Assembly: GCA_005883215.1 (NCBI GenBank)
Contig: VAYS01000014.1
Location: 21,597 to 85,596 of the forward strand
Direction of reading: 5' to 3'
DNA from: Actinomycetota bacterium
Lineage (GTDB): Bacteria; Actinomycetota; Thermoleophilia; Solirubrobacterales; Solirubrobacteraceae
DNA length: 64,000 bases
The notes below the pieces were generated by a model that was given only the letters and a program-made list of their open reading frames with translations, was not told the DNA's origin and ran no database searches. This document shows positions 1-8,627 of the stretch, in pieces (position 1 is the first letter of the stretch; each line of letters opens with the position of its first letter). Both the position numbers and the translations under genes were made by a program.

Positions 1-11
1 GTCCGCGGGGC

Positions 12-521
12 TCACCGGGTGTACCCAGGGATCTGCCCGTCGTTGTAGGTGAAGAGCACGGGCTCGCCCCCGGTGGGAAAGTCGCGTCGCTGGGGGTGGC
101 CCTCGTAGTCCTCGGGCATGAGGATGCGCCGCAGGTCGGGATGGCCCTCGAACACCACGCCGAACATGTCGAAGACCTCGCGCTCCTGGTGGTCGGCGGT
201 GGGCCAGTCGGGGGTCACCGACTCGAGCACGGGCTGGTCGGCGTGCACCCGAGCCTTGACCGTGACCCGGTCGACGCGGGTCATGTCCAGGAGCTCGTAG
301 ACCACCCCCAGGCGAGGCTCCTCGGGGTAGTAGTCCACGCCGTGCACGCTGGCCAGGAAGCGATAGCCACGCTCGCGCAGGTGCGCCAGCGTGGCCCGTA
401 CCGCGGCCGGTTCGATCAGCAGCGTGGCCCGGTCGCGAAAGAAGACGCTATCCAGGACGCTGTCGGGCTGGACCTCGCGGAGCTCGCGGGCCAGGAGCTC
501 CAGGCCCGTGGCGTCAGGCAC
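12..521 (-). CDS. nuoC: NADH-quinone oxidoreductase subunit C
   Basis: Subunit C of respiratory complex I, part of the peripheral arm that carries electrons from NADH to quinone on the cytoplasmic side of the membrane. The 169-aa protein carries the family signature near its C-terminus: EREVFDMFGVVFEGHPDL followed by RRILMPEDYEGHP and RDFP. The length is normal for a free-standing NuoC, so it is not a NuoCD fusion. Its start overlaps the end of nuoB by 8 nt, which suggests translational coupling. Only 11 bases follow the stop before the window edge; nuoD is expected next but is not visible. Confidence 0.96.
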   Translation of the reverse strand: MPDATGLELLARELREVQPDSVLDSVFFRDRATLLIEPAAVRATLAHLRERGYRFLASVHGVDYYPEEPRLGVVYELLDMTRVDRVTVKARVHADQPVLESVTPDWPTADHQEREVFDMFGVVFEGHPDLRRILMPEDYEGHPQRRDFPTGGEPVLFTYNDGQIPGYTR

Positions 522-1188
522 CGGCGGTGTCCCCGGCCGGGGAAACGTTCTCGGCGGCCGGGTGCTGGTGCGAGTGGGGCAGCAGCTCCTCGGTGCCCTG
601 TGCCCCGTAGCGCTCGCGCCAGCCCGCGTCGGGATCGCGCTGGATCATCTTGCGCAGCTTGAGGACGCCGTGCATCACGGCCTCGGGCCGGGGCGGGCAG
701 CCCGGCACGTGGACGTCGATGGGCATGAACTTGTCCGCGGGCACGATCGCGTAGTTGTTAAACACGCCCATCGACGAGCAGCACGCGCCCATGGCGATCG
801 CCCACTTGGGCTCGAGCATCTGGTCGTATAGGCGGCGGATGATGGGCGCCATCTTGATCGACACCCGGCCCGAGAGGACGATCAGGTCCGCCTGGCGCGG
901 CGAGGCCCGCAACGCCTCGTAGCCGAAGCGCGCCATGTCCATCCGCGAAGCGACGGTGTGCATCGGGAACTCGATGCCGCAGCACGCCAGGCCGAAGGTC
1001 AGTGGGAACAGGGCGTTAGAGCGCGCCCACGCCGCCGCCCGGTCGACGGTGGTGGTGAGGACGCGCTCCTCGACGTAGCGCTCGAGCTCGGGACCGTCGA
1101 GGTCTCCCCGCAGCAGATCGCGGGCCCGCAGCTGGCGCACGCGCAGGCTCCCGGCGTCGCCCGCGATGCGCTCGCGGGCTATCTCCAC
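514..1188 (-). CDS. nuoB: NADH-quinone oxidoreductase subunit B
   Basis: Complex I subunit that binds the terminal 4Fe-4S cluster N2 next to the quinone site. The ligand cysteines are visible in order: ACCGIEF, then GACCSSMG, then VPGCPPRPE. The 224-aa product is slightly longer than many NuoB proteins because of a polar N-terminal stretch and a His/Pro-rich C-terminal tail (LLPHSHQHPAAENV). It overlaps nuoA by 10 nt and nuoC by 8 nt, as expected for a tightly coupled nuoABC operon. Confidence 0.97.
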   Translation of the reverse strand: MEIARERIAGDAGSLRVRQLRARDLLRGDLDGPELERYVEERVLTTTVDRAAAWARSNALFPLTFGLACCGIEFPMHTVASRMDMARFGYEALRASPRQADLIVLSGRVSIKMAPIIRRLYDQMLEPKWAIAMGACCSSMGVFNNYAIVPADKFMPIDVHVPGCPPRPEAVMHGVLKLRKMIQRDPDAGWRERYGAQGTEELLPHSHQHPAAENVSPAGDTAGA

Positions 1189-1535
1189 TCCAGCGCCCCT
1201 CGCCGCCAGACGTAGACGAACGCCACCGCCAGCAGGACGATGAACACGATCGTCTCATACAGGGCAAAGGCGCCGAAGGCGCGCACCCGCACGGCGACCG
1301 GGTAGAGGAAGATCACCTCGATGTCAAAGAGGATGAACAGCATCGCCACCAGGTAGAAGCTGATGCCGAAGCGAAAGCCGCGCCGGACCTCGGAGGGCAG
1401 CCCGCACTCGTAGGGATCCTGCTTGTGGGCGACCCGGCGGTGCGGCCCGAGCCGGTGGTTGAGCAGGGCGAAGGCGAGCCCGACGACGCCCCCGAGGAGC
1501 AGGAAGACCAGCGCGGGGAGGTAGCTGCGCAGCAC
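1179..1535 (-). CDS. nuoA: NADH-quinone oxidoreductase subunit A
   Basis: Small membrane subunit of complex I with three predicted transmembrane helices (about residues 5-25, 60-82 and 88-108). The loop motif KQDPYECGLPS is diagnostic of NuoA, and FDIEVIFLYP follows in the second helix. The start is GTG. It is the first gene of the minus-strand nuo operon; a TATAAA-like -10 element lies 8 nt before the start codon, so the transcript may be leaderless. The length (118 aa) is normal. Confidence 0.96.
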   Translation of the reverse strand: MLRSYLPALVFLLLGGVVGLAFALLNHRLGPHRRVAHKQDPYECGLPSEVRRGFRFGISFYLVAMLFILFDIEVIFLYPVAVRVRAFGAFALYETIVFIVLLAVAFVYVWRRGALEWR

Positions 1536-1543
1536 CGGCGGCG

Positions 1544-1549
1544 TTTATA
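1544..1549 (-). promoter_or_regulatory. putative -10 element of the nuo operon
   Basis: On the minus strand this reads TATAAA and ends 8 nt before the GTG of nuoA. This spacing fits a leaderless transcript, common in Actinobacteria. No convincing -35 was identified. Inference from sequence only. Confidence 0.4.
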
Positions 1550-1567
1550 CCACCGGCTTGTGGCAAT

Positions 1568-2047
1568 GTGTTACTTAGTGTCAAAGGGCGCGATTTGACG
1601 GCCGTTGTCGTGGTTCTGGCGCTGACTGCGGCGGCGCTGAACCTCCTCGCCGGCGCCCTCGGGGCGTGGCGTTACTACGCCGGCGTCCACAGCCGCGCGT
1701 TCTGGCCGCTGCTGCGCGTGGCGCAGGCCGCCGCGCTCGCCGTGGCCCTGCTCACCGGCGCGCTGGCGGCGGCCGGGCGACACCCGCGCGATGACCTCTA
1801 CTACCTCTACGCCTTGGTGCCGCTGGCGGTCGGCCTGGTGGCCGAGCAGCTACGGGTGGCCTCGGCCGAGTCGGTCCTGGCCGCGTGCGGCCTGGCCTCC
1901 GCCCGGGAGGTCGAAGGCCTGTCGCCCGACGAGCAGCGCTCGCTGGTGGCGGCCATCCTCCGGCGCGAGCTGGGGGTGATGGCGGCGTCCGCCCTGGTGG
2001 TGTGCTTTCTCGAGCTGCGCGCCGCGGGCACGGCCCACGGGTTCTAG
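1568..2047 (+). CDS. small integral membrane protein, unknown function
   Basis: A 159-aa protein with GTG start, divergent from nuoA. Three or four hydrophobic segments are visible: about residues 11-32, 48-66, 78-92 and 134-150. Between the last two lies a polar stretch (ASAREVEGLSPDEQRSLVAAILRREL) that looks like a cytoplasmic helix pair. No catalytic motif or known family was recognised. The divergent position suggests it could share the nuo regulatory region, but nothing else links it to complex I. A TTG in frame at 1595 is an alternative start. The last 4 nt overlap the convergent flavin reductase gene. Confidence 0.7.
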   Translation: MLLSVKGRDLTAVVVVLALTAAALNLLAGALGAWRYYAGVHSRAFWPLLRVAQAAALAVALLTGALAAAGRHPRDDLYYLYALVPLAVGLVAEQLRVASAESVLAACGLASAREVEGLSPDEQRSLVAAILRRELGVMAASALVVCFLELRAAGTAHGF

Positions 2048-2574
2048 ACGAGGTCGGCCCCGGGAGGAGCGAGCTCCCCGCCTGTGCCCCCCCGCGCCAG
2101 CCGGGTGTAGCGGCCGCGGTACCACACCAGCGGCTCGCGCTTTGAGTGCTCGCCCATCTCGATCACCGCGCCCACCCCGATCGTATGGTCGCCGCCCGGG
2201 TAAAGCGCGTTCAGATCGCAGGTCAGCCACGCCAGCGCTCCGTCGATGATCGGCACGCCCTCCACCAGCTGGTGGGGGATGTGGGAGAACTTCTCGAGCT
2301 CGCCCATCTTGGACGCGAACACGCCCGAGAGCTCGTCTTGGTCGTGGCTGAGCAGGTTGATGGCGAACCGGCCGGCCCGGCGCACGATCGGAAACGTGCG
2401 CGAGGCGTTGTCGAAGCACACCAGCACGAGCGGGGGATCTAGAGACAGGGAGCAGAGCGCGTTGGCGGTCATGCCCACGGGACCGTCGGGGCCCCGGCCG
2501 GTGATCACCGCCACCCCGGTGGCGAAGTGCCCGATCACCGAGCGGTAGCGCTGCTGGTCGGGCGCCGGCCCCAC
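2044..2574 (-). CDS. flavin reductase-like FMN-binding protein
   Basis: A 176-aa protein of the flavin reductase-like split-barrel family (HpaC/RutF type), which reduces FMN or FAD with NAD(P)H for a partner monooxygenase. Seen: an N-terminal FATGVAVITG and GPVGMTANALCSLSLDPPLVLVC, the classic FMN-binding stretch, then FAINLLSHDQDELSGVFA and a C-terminal YRGRYTRL. The start is GTG. No monooxygenase lies beside it, so the partner is unknown. Convergent with the preceding membrane protein (4-nt overlap). Confidence 0.88.
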   Translation of the reverse strand: MGPAPDQQRYRSVIGHFATGVAVITGRGPDGPVGMTANALCSLSLDPPLVLVCFDNASRTFPIVRRAGRFAINLLSHDQDELSGVFASKMGELEKFSHIPHQLVEGVPIIDGALAWLTCDLNALYPGGDHTIGVGAVIEMGEHSKREPLVWYRGRYTRLARGGTGGELAPPGADLV

Positions 2575-2738
2575 GGTCCGTTCATATCAGGCGCCAGCGA
2601 GCGGCGCGAAGACCCGGCGCCGGCCTCACTTGCCGCCGTGTGACCGATCGCGCTATGAAGACTGCGACCGCTCTTGCCGGCGCCGGGTCGCAACGGTTTT
2701 CGGGCTTGGGCGTCGCCCTCCTTCTGAAACCGGCGTCT

Positions 2739-3155
2739 TTAGCGGCGCACGGTCAGCGTGGCCCGCTCGCCCAGGTCGGCGTGGTTTCCCAGACCGCAGA
2801 TGAGCTTGTAGCGGCCCGGGGGCAGCGTGACCTTGACCACCACCGTCTGGCCGGGATGGGCCACCGGGCTGGTGCCGTAGATCGCCTGCACGTTGCGTTT
2901 GTTCGCGCCCTCGGACTGGATCCGCAGGTTATGGGTGAGGATGCCGGTGTTAGTGGACTCGAACTTCAGCCGCCCGGCGTGGACGTTGAGCGCGGCGGGG
3001 CGGATGCGGTACTCGTCCTGAGAGACGTGGACGACGCGCCCTGGCACCGGCACGCTCGGGGGGGTGCCGCAGCCCACGAGCCCGGCGAGCCCGGCGGTTG
3101 CGGCCGCCAAACGCCCGGCGGTGGCGAGGACGCTGCGGGGCTGGGGCCGGAGCAT
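2739..3155 (-). CDS. cupredoxin-like lipoprotein
   Basis: A 138-aa exported protein with a lipobox (LAGLVGCG), so probably anchored on the outer face of the membrane by the cysteine. The rest looks like a cupredoxin fold: a His in THNLRI and a C-terminal CGLGNHADLG, giving the His...Cys...His set of a type 1 copper site. The usual axial Met after the last His is not obvious (Leu at that position), so the copper site may be of a variant type. It is divergent from a cytochrome c lipoprotein, which suggests a shared extracytoplasmic electron-transfer role. Confidence 0.8.
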   Translation of the reverse strand: MLRPQPRSVLATAGRLAAATAGLAGLVGCGTPPSVPVPGRVVHVSQDEYRIRPAALNVHAGRLKFESTNTGILTHNLRIQSEGANKRNVQAIYGTSPVAHPGQTVVVKVTLPPGRYKLICGLGNHADLGERATLTVRR

Positions 3156-3190
3156 CGGGCCGAGGATTGTTCCGTATCATCTCCGCCCGC

Positions 3191-3637
3191 ATGAGGGACG
3201 TCCGCAAGATCGCGGGCGGCGTCGCGACGTTCGCGGCTTGCGCCGCGCTCCTCGCCGCCTGCAGCTCGCGCCAGGTCAAGCTCCCCCGCTCGAGCCCCTA
3301 CTACCACGGGGCTCAGCTGTTCGCCGACCACTGTCGCGGATGTCACACCCTCGACATCGTCAACGCCCAGGGGTCGGCCACCAAGGTACGGGACCGCGAG
3401 CGCACCAACGGCCCCAACTTCAACGTGCGCAAGGAGCAGGTCTCCCAGATCCTGTTTGCGATCCGCAACGGCGGCTTCTCCGGAGCGATCATGCCCGAGA
3501 ACATCGTGGTGGGCACCGACGCCCAGGCCGTAGCCCGGTTCCTCGCCCGCTACTCGGGGCTCAAGGCGGCGAGCACCAGCGGGGGGGCGCCGGCCGGCCC
3601 CAGCCAGGGCAGCGGCGCTCCCGGCGGACCGCCCTAG
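3191..3637 (+). CDS. cytochrome c lipoprotein
   Basis: A 148-aa class I-type c-cytochrome exported and probably lipid anchored. The ATG at 3191 starts a typical lipoprotein signal with lipobox LLAACSS; an upstream in-frame start would add a non-signal-like extension. The heme-binding motif is CRGCH and the likely axial Met lies in GAIMPENI. The tail is Gly/Ser/Pro-rich. A TATCAT hexamer at 3175-3180 could be its -10. The gene is divergent from the cupredoxin lipoprotein and 17 nt upstream of serS, so it may be cotranscribed with serS. Confidence 0.88.
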   Translation: MRDVRKIAGGVATFAACAALLAACSSRQVKLPRSSPYYHGAQLFADHCRGCHTLDIVNAQGSATKVRDRERTNGPNFNVRKEQVSQILFAIRNGGFSGAIMPENIVVGTDAQAVARFLARYSGLKAASTSGGAPAGPSQGSGAPGGPP

Positions 3638-3654
3638 GCCGCCCGGCGCGGCCC

Positions 3655-4896
3655 GTGCTCGATCTCAGGCTGATCCGCGAGGATCCCGACGCGGTGCGCG
3701 CCGGGCTGGCCCGGCGAGGACTGGGGGACAGGCAACTCGACGAGGTGATGGCCGCCGATGAGCGCCGACGCGAGCTGCTCCCCGAGCTCGAGGAGCTGCG
3801 CGCGCGCAAGAACCGCGCCTCGGAGGCAATCGCCGAAGCCAAGCGCGGGGGCGAGGACACCACGGAGGCGATCGCCCAGATGCGCGAGGTGGGGGAAAGG
3901 GAGAAGGGGCTGACCGAGGAGCTCGCCGAGACCGAGACGCGTCTGCGCACGGCACTGGCCGCCCTGCCCAACCTTCCCGCCCCCGACGCGCCCGAGCAGG
4001 ACACCCCCGTGCGGGAGGTGGGCGACGCCGGGCGTGAGGGGCGCGATCACCTCGAGCTGGCGGGATCCATGATCGACATGGACACCGCCGCGCGGGTGTC
4101 GGGGGCGCGATTTGCCTACCTGCGCGGAGAGCTGGTGATGGTCGAGCTGGCGCTCGTGCGCCTGGCCCTTGAACGGCTGCGCGAACACGACTTCGAACCG
4201 GTGATCCCCCCCGTGCTGGTACGCGAGGAGGCCCTGTTCGGAACCGGCTTCCTGCCCGACACCGAGCAGCAGATCTATCGTCTCGCCGACGACGAGCTGT
4301 ACTTGATCGGCACCTCGGAGGTGCCGCTGGCGTCCCTGCACGCGGGCGAGATTCTCGATCGCGAGCAGCTTCCCCGGCGCTACGCGGGGTTCTCGTCGTG
4401 CTTTCGGCGCGAAGCGGGGGCGGCGGGCCGCGACACCCGGGGCATCTTCCGCGTGCACCAGTTCGACAAGGTGGAGATGTTCAGCTTCGTCGAGCCCGCA
4501 GACTCCGAGGCCGAGCACGAACGTATCCTGCAGATCGAGGAGCAGCTCCTGGCCGAGCTTGAGATTCCCTATCGGGTGGTGAGCATCGCCGCCTCGGACC
4601 TGGGCGCCTCGGCGGCCAAGAAGTACGACTGCGAGGCGTGGCTCCCCGGCCAGGGTCGCTACCGCGAGCTGACCTCCTGTTCGAACACCACCGACTACCA
4701 GGCCCGCCGGCTGCAGATCCGCGTGCGCGACGAGCGCGGCAGGCCGCGAGTGCTGCACACGCTCAACGGCACCGCGGTGGCGGTGGGCCGCACGATCATC
4801 GCGCTGCTCGAGAACGGCCAGCGCGAGGACGGCGGCGTCGACTTGCCCGAGAGCCTGGTGGCCTACGGGGCACCGCCGCAGCTGGCGGCGACCTGA
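3655..4896 (+). CDS. serS: serine--tRNA ligase
   Basis: Charges tRNA-Ser in the cytoplasm. The 413-aa protein has the N-terminal long antiparallel coiled coil (about residues 25-105, rich in Glu/Arg/Ala) and a class II catalytic core with FLPDTEQQIY, LIGTSEVPLA (motif 2 region), CFRREAGAAGRDTRGIFRVHQFDK and the motif 3 NGTAVAVGRTIIALLEN. The GTG at 3655 gives the conserved start LDLRLIREDPD; the open frame upstream is read-through of the cytochrome gene in another frame. Three tRNA-Ser genes are in this window. Confidence 0.97.
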   Translation: MLDLRLIREDPDAVRAGLARRGLGDRQLDEVMAADERRRELLPELEELRARKNRASEAIAEAKRGGEDTTEAIAQMREVGEREKGLTEELAETETRLRTALAALPNLPAPDAPEQDTPVREVGDAGREGRDHLELAGSMIDMDTAARVSGARFAYLRGELVMVELALVRLALERLREHDFEPVIPPVLVREEALFGTGFLPDTEQQIYRLADDELYLIGTSEVPLASLHAGEILDREQLPRRYAGFSSCFRREAGAAGRDTRGIFRVHQFDKVEMFSFVEPADSEAEHERILQIEEQLLAELEIPYRVVSIAASDLGASAAKKYDCEAWLPGQGRYRELTSCSNTTDYQARRLQIRVRDERGRPRVLHTLNGTAVAVGRTIIALLENGQREDGGVDLPESLVAYGAPPQLAAT

Positions 4897-5095
4897 GGTT
4901 GTGCGCCACGGCCGCCGGCCCTTGGCGGGTTGGCCGACGACCGTGACGCGATACGACCAACCCCTGACGCCCCGCAGGGGTAGGGACGAATGGGTGGCCG
5001 TATCCGGAATCTCTAACACAGCGTCAGAAGCCGGACAATCCCCAGAAGTGGGACATCGCCCCGCCGTGCCCGGCGCCGCGGCCCGGGCGCTGGGT

Positions 5096-5101
5096 TACCC
5101 T
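5096..5101 (+). promoter_or_regulatory. putative -10 element, leaderless promoter
   Basis: TACCCT ends 8 nt before the ATG at 5110. This is the TANNNT pattern and spacing of actinobacterial leaderless promoters. Confidence 0.4.
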
Positions 5102-5469
5102 GGCCTCCGATGTGCGGGAGACGGGGGAGGGGATCGCTCGTGGCGGTCGGCGCGCTGGGCGCGCTCCTGCTCGCCGCTGGGACCGCACGGGCGGCCGGCG
5201 CGGCGCGCGGCGCCCGCACGCACAAGCGCCACCGCCGGCCCCCGGCCGCGCTCCGGGTACGGGTGCTCGGCCCCGACGCGGGCTCGATCGCGCGCCGGCG
5301 TCGCGTTCGCGTGCGGGTCCGCGCCCGCCACGACGCGGTCGTCCGGCTCTACGCCACGCTGGCCCCCGACGCCCATCGGGCGAGCGCCGCCGTGATCAGC
5401 CGCCCCGGCTCGGTAGTCCTGCGCGCCCGGCATGCGCGGACGATCTCGCTGCCGCTCTCGCGCTCGGCC

Positions 5470-5730
5470 GCGGCGCGCCTTAGCGCGTGCGGAGGCCACC
5501 TGCTCGAGGTGCGCGCGCGTCTGTTGGGCCGCGGCCGGCGGCTGGGTCGCCACGTCTACCGCGGCCGGCGCCACCTGGCGGGCGTCGCTCGCTGCCGCAC
5601 CCGCCGCCCGATCCCGTTTGACGCCGCCGACCTCGGACGCTGCGATCCGATCGACCCCGCCGTGTGCCTGCAGCCCTTCCCCGACGACTACTTCACCGTG
5701 CGCGATGCGAGCACGCAAACCGGACGGCGG
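5470..5730 (+). repeat. 261-bp direct repeat, original copy
   Basis: Matches 6605-6865 base for base except at two positions (5490 C versus 6625 T; 5531 G versus 6666 A). This copy is in the natural reading frame and encodes the start of the mature domain up to STQTGRR. Confidence 0.95.
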
Positions 5731-6604
5731 GTGAGCCTCGACGCGGCCTCGATGCCCACCAACCGCGCGGGCAAGCCCATCGACCCCTCCGACATCGACC
5801 GCAACGACGGGTTCTCCCCGGGGTCGCCGATCGTCACCAAGGTTCCGGGCCTCGACACCCAGGAGGCGTTTCAGCGCACGGGCGCCGTGCCGATCACCGA
5901 CGTCGGCCAGACCTACCGTGAAGACCAGCCCATCGTCGTCCTCAACACCCGCACGCTCCAGCGCCAGCTGATCTGGGCCGAGATCGACGCCAACCCCGGC
6001 GATCCCGCCAACCGCAACCTGATCATCCGCCCGGCGGTCAACCTCGAGGAGAACACGCGCTACATCGTCGCCCTGCGCAAACTGCGCGACGCCTCGGGCC
6101 GCCTGCTGTCACCCAGTGACGCGTTTCGCATCTACCGCGACGGCACGCCAACCTCCAACCCCGACATCGAGGCCCGGCGCGAGCACTTCGAGAACCTCTT
6201 CGCCAACCTCGCCGCGGCCGGGATCGACCGGGACTCGCTCTATCTGGCGTGGGACTTCACCGTCGCCTCCGAGCGCTCGCTTTCCGAACGCCAGCTGACG
6301 ATCCGCAACGACGCCTTCGCCCAGCTCGGTGACCGCAACCTCGCCGACCTGACCATCCAGGGACGGGCCCCGGCCTATGCGGTGACCAAGGTCACCGACT
6401 ACACGCCCGGCCAGGATCCGGAGATCGCCCGCCAGGTTGAGGGCAGCTACACGGTCCCCTGCTATCTAAACGTGCCCGGCTGCCCGCCCGGCTCGCGCTT
6501 CTCCTTCCCCGCTGGCTCGACGCACGGCCCGCCCCAGTGGAGTCCGGGCAACACCATGCAGGCCCACTTCACGTGCAACATCCCTCGCGCGGCCATGGCT
6601 GGCG

Positions 6605-6865
6605 GCGGCGCGCCTTAGCGCGTGTGGAGGCCACCTGCTCGAGGTGCGCGCGCGTCTGTTGGGCCACGGCCGGCGGCTGGGTCGCCACGTCTACCGCGGC
6701 CGGCGCCACCTGGCGGGCGTCGCTCGCTGCCGCACCCGCCGCCCGATCCCGTTTGACGCCGCCGACCTCGGACGCTGCGATCCGATCGACCCCGCCGTGT
6801 GCCTGCAGCCCTTCCCCGACGACTACTTCACCGTGCGCGATGCGAGCACGCAAACCGGACGGCGG
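6605..6865 (+). repeat. 261-bp direct repeat, misplaced copy inside the hydrolase gene
   Basis: Second copy of 5470-5730, offset 1135 bp. It sits out of frame with the upstream segment, supplies the stop codon at 6616-6618, and replaces the middle of the gene. Both differences from the first copy are C:G to T:A transitions, which points to divergence after copying rather than a plain assembly artefact. Confidence 0.93.
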
Positions 6866-7645
6866 ACGGCAACAGCCAGGGCGGCATTTTCGGCGCCTCC
6901 CTGATCGCGCTCGAGCCCGATCTGGATCGCGGCGTGGTGGGCGTGCCGGGCATGAACTTCTCGCTGCTGCTGCAGCGCTCGACGGATTTCGGCACCGGCC
7001 AGCCGCCGCGGCCGGACCCGACCAACCCGGCAAGCTTCGTGCCCGAGTTCGCCTACCCCCTGTATCAGTCCTACCCCAACGAGCTCCAGCGCCAGCTGAT
7101 CCTCTCGCTCATCCAGCAGATGTGGGACCACTCCGACCCCGACGGCCTGGCCCATCACATCACCACCGATCCGCTGCCCGACACGCCGGCCCACCACGTG
7201 CTCATGCACGTGGCGCTCGGCGATCACCAGGTCACCCAGTATGCGGCCCAGGTCGAGGCGCGCACGATCGGCGCACGGGCCCGGCTGCCCTGGGCCGATC
7301 CCGGGCGCCACAGCGAGCGCGATCCCACCTACGGCCTGGCCCCGATTTCTTCCTTCCCCTACGACGGGTCGGCGATCGTCATGTGGGACGCGGGTCCCAT
7401 CCGCTCCACCGGCTGTCCCCCCGGCGAGAGCTCGTGCGGCAACGATGTCCCGCCCGTCGCCAACGTGCCGCCGTCCACCGGCGCCGATCCCCACGAGCTG
7501 CCCCGCCGGTCGGCCGCCGCCCGCCAGCAGAAGTCCGACTTCCTCCAGATCGGCGGACGCGTCACCAATCCCTGCGGGACGCGTCCCTGCTACGACGGAA
7601 GCTGGTCGGGCCCCTGATCCGGGGCCGCGGCGAGCGCGGCATCGC

Positions 7646-7673
7646 TCCTACACAGCTCTTAGCCCGCTCTGAG
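7646..7673 (+). promoter_or_regulatory. 11-bp-phased repeat array upstream of G1 peptidase
   Basis: Three hexamers start exactly 11 bp apart: TCCTAC at 7646, TCTTAG at 7657 and TCTGAG at 7668. The ATG of the peptidase gene is 34 nt downstream. Same core and period as the arrays near the response regulator at 33685-34359; a binding site for an OmpR-family regulator is inferred. Confidence 0.5.
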
Positions 7674-7707
7674 GTCTTGCTCGCGCCCGGCCGGGAGGCT
7701 TGGCGCC

Positions 7708-8619
7708 ATGCCCTCACGGCTCACCTGGGCCACACTCGGCGCCGCCGCGATCGCGGCCACGCCGGCGGGCGCGCCGGCTTTGGCGCGCGCCGCCCCGGTG
7801 AGCTCCAACTGGGGGGGCTATGTGGCCAGCGCCCGTCGCGGCGCGGGCCCCGGGCGCTTCCATCGCGTGGCGGGTAGCTGGATCCAACCCGCGGTCAACT
7901 GCCCCCCGGGCCAGCCCGGATACTCGGCGTTCTGGATCGGCCTGGGCGGCTACCGCCAGACCTCGCGCGCCCTCGAGCAGGTGGGTACCGAGGCCGACTG
8001 CACCGGCCAGGGCCGGGCGGCGTACTCCGTCTGGTACGAGCTGGTTCCCTCCGCTCCGGTGACCTTGCCCATGCGGCTGCGCGCCGGCGACCGGATTGCC
8101 GGGGCGTTCACCGCCTCGGGACGTCGGGTGACGGTGGCGATCGACGATCTGACCAGCGGGCGAAGCTTTAAGACGGTAAGGACGGCGTCGCTCATCGACG
8201 TCTCCTCGGCCGAATGGATCGCCGAGGCTCCGTCGGATTGCCGGGGCGCGTCCCGCTGCCAGCAGCTGCCGCTGGCCGACTTCGGCACCGTCGCCTTCGG
8301 CGCCGCCTCGGCCGCGACCGCCGACGGCCACCGAGGGCCAATCCGCGACGCCCGCTGGACGGCCCGCGCGGTGGAGATGCGCGACGACGGCGCCGGCTCG
8401 GCAGCGGGACGATTGGCCGCCGGCGCCCGGGCCGCCGATGCCCTACCCCAGGCGCTCTCGGCCGCCGCCAGCGGCTTCTCGATCCGCTGGCAGGCGGCGA
8501 CGCTCGCCGATCAACCGCCCTCCGAGCTTCCCCCTCCCCCGACTGCGGCTCGTGCGCCCGGGCGCCCGGTGATCGCGGGCGGACAAGTCTTACGCCCAAC
8601 TTATCGCCGCGTCCGATAG
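7708..8619 (+). CDS. secreted G1-family (glutamic) endopeptidase
   Basis: A 303-aa exported protein with a signal peptide (cleavage likely near ALARAAP). The mature part shows the eqolisin/G1 peptidase pattern: SSNWGGYV, then GSWIQPAVNC, SAFWIGLGG, LEQVGTEADC (containing the catalytic-type Gln), YSVWYELVP, and AEWIAEAP, which carries the Glu of the Gln/Glu catalytic pair, followed by LADFGTVAF. G1 peptidases act at acidic pH in fungi; bacterial members are known but less studied. The C-terminal 60 residues are Pro/Ala-rich and look like a disordered tail. A phased repeat array lies upstream. Confidence 0.85.
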   Translation: MPSRLTWATLGAAAIAATPAGAPALARAAPVSSNWGGYVASARRGAGPGRFHRVAGSWIQPAVNCPPGQPGYSAFWIGLGGYRQTSRALEQVGTEADCTGQGRAAYSVWYELVPSAPVTLPMRLRAGDRIAGAFTASGRRVTVAIDDLTSGRSFKTVRTASLIDVSSAEWIAEAPSDCRGASRCQQLPLADFGTVAFGAASAATADGHRGPIRDARWTARAVEMRDDGAGSAAGRLAAGARAADALPQALSAAASGFSIRWQAATLADQPPSELPPPPTAARAPGRPVIAGGQVLRPTYRRVR

Positions 8620-8627
8620 TGAGCCAC

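Larger units (their letters stand above)
5110..7617 (+). pseudogene. large secreted alpha/beta-hydrolase-like gene, broken by internal duplication
   Basis: Two open segments of what should be one gene. Residues 1-502 (5110-6618) begin with a signal peptide and an Arg-rich region, then a domain starting at CLQPFPDDYFTVRD that matches the intact homolog at 16724-18997 closely. This frame stops at a TAG just inside a second copy of bases 5470-5730. Homology resumes at about 6865 with DGNSQGG, the probable nucleophile elbow, and runs to 7617. Compared with the homolog, about 130 residues are missing, including the YGHGLFG motif, and are replaced by 261 bp of duplicated upstream sequence. The encoded enzyme cannot be complete. 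A lipase or esterase role is an inference from the elbow motif. Sequencing or assembly error is the main alternative. Confidence 0.8.

Noticed and set aside
1568..2047. Extra complex I subunit beside nuoA
   Set aside because: It is divergent, and none of the Nuo membrane subunit motifs is present.
3064..3654. N-terminal extension of seryl-tRNA synthetase
   Set aside because: The open frame overlaps the cytochrome c gene in another phase; the conserved start is the GTG at 3655.
6605..6865. Insertion sequence in the hydrolase gene
   Set aside because: The extra DNA is a copy of the gene's own upstream part, with no inverted ends, target duplication or transposase.
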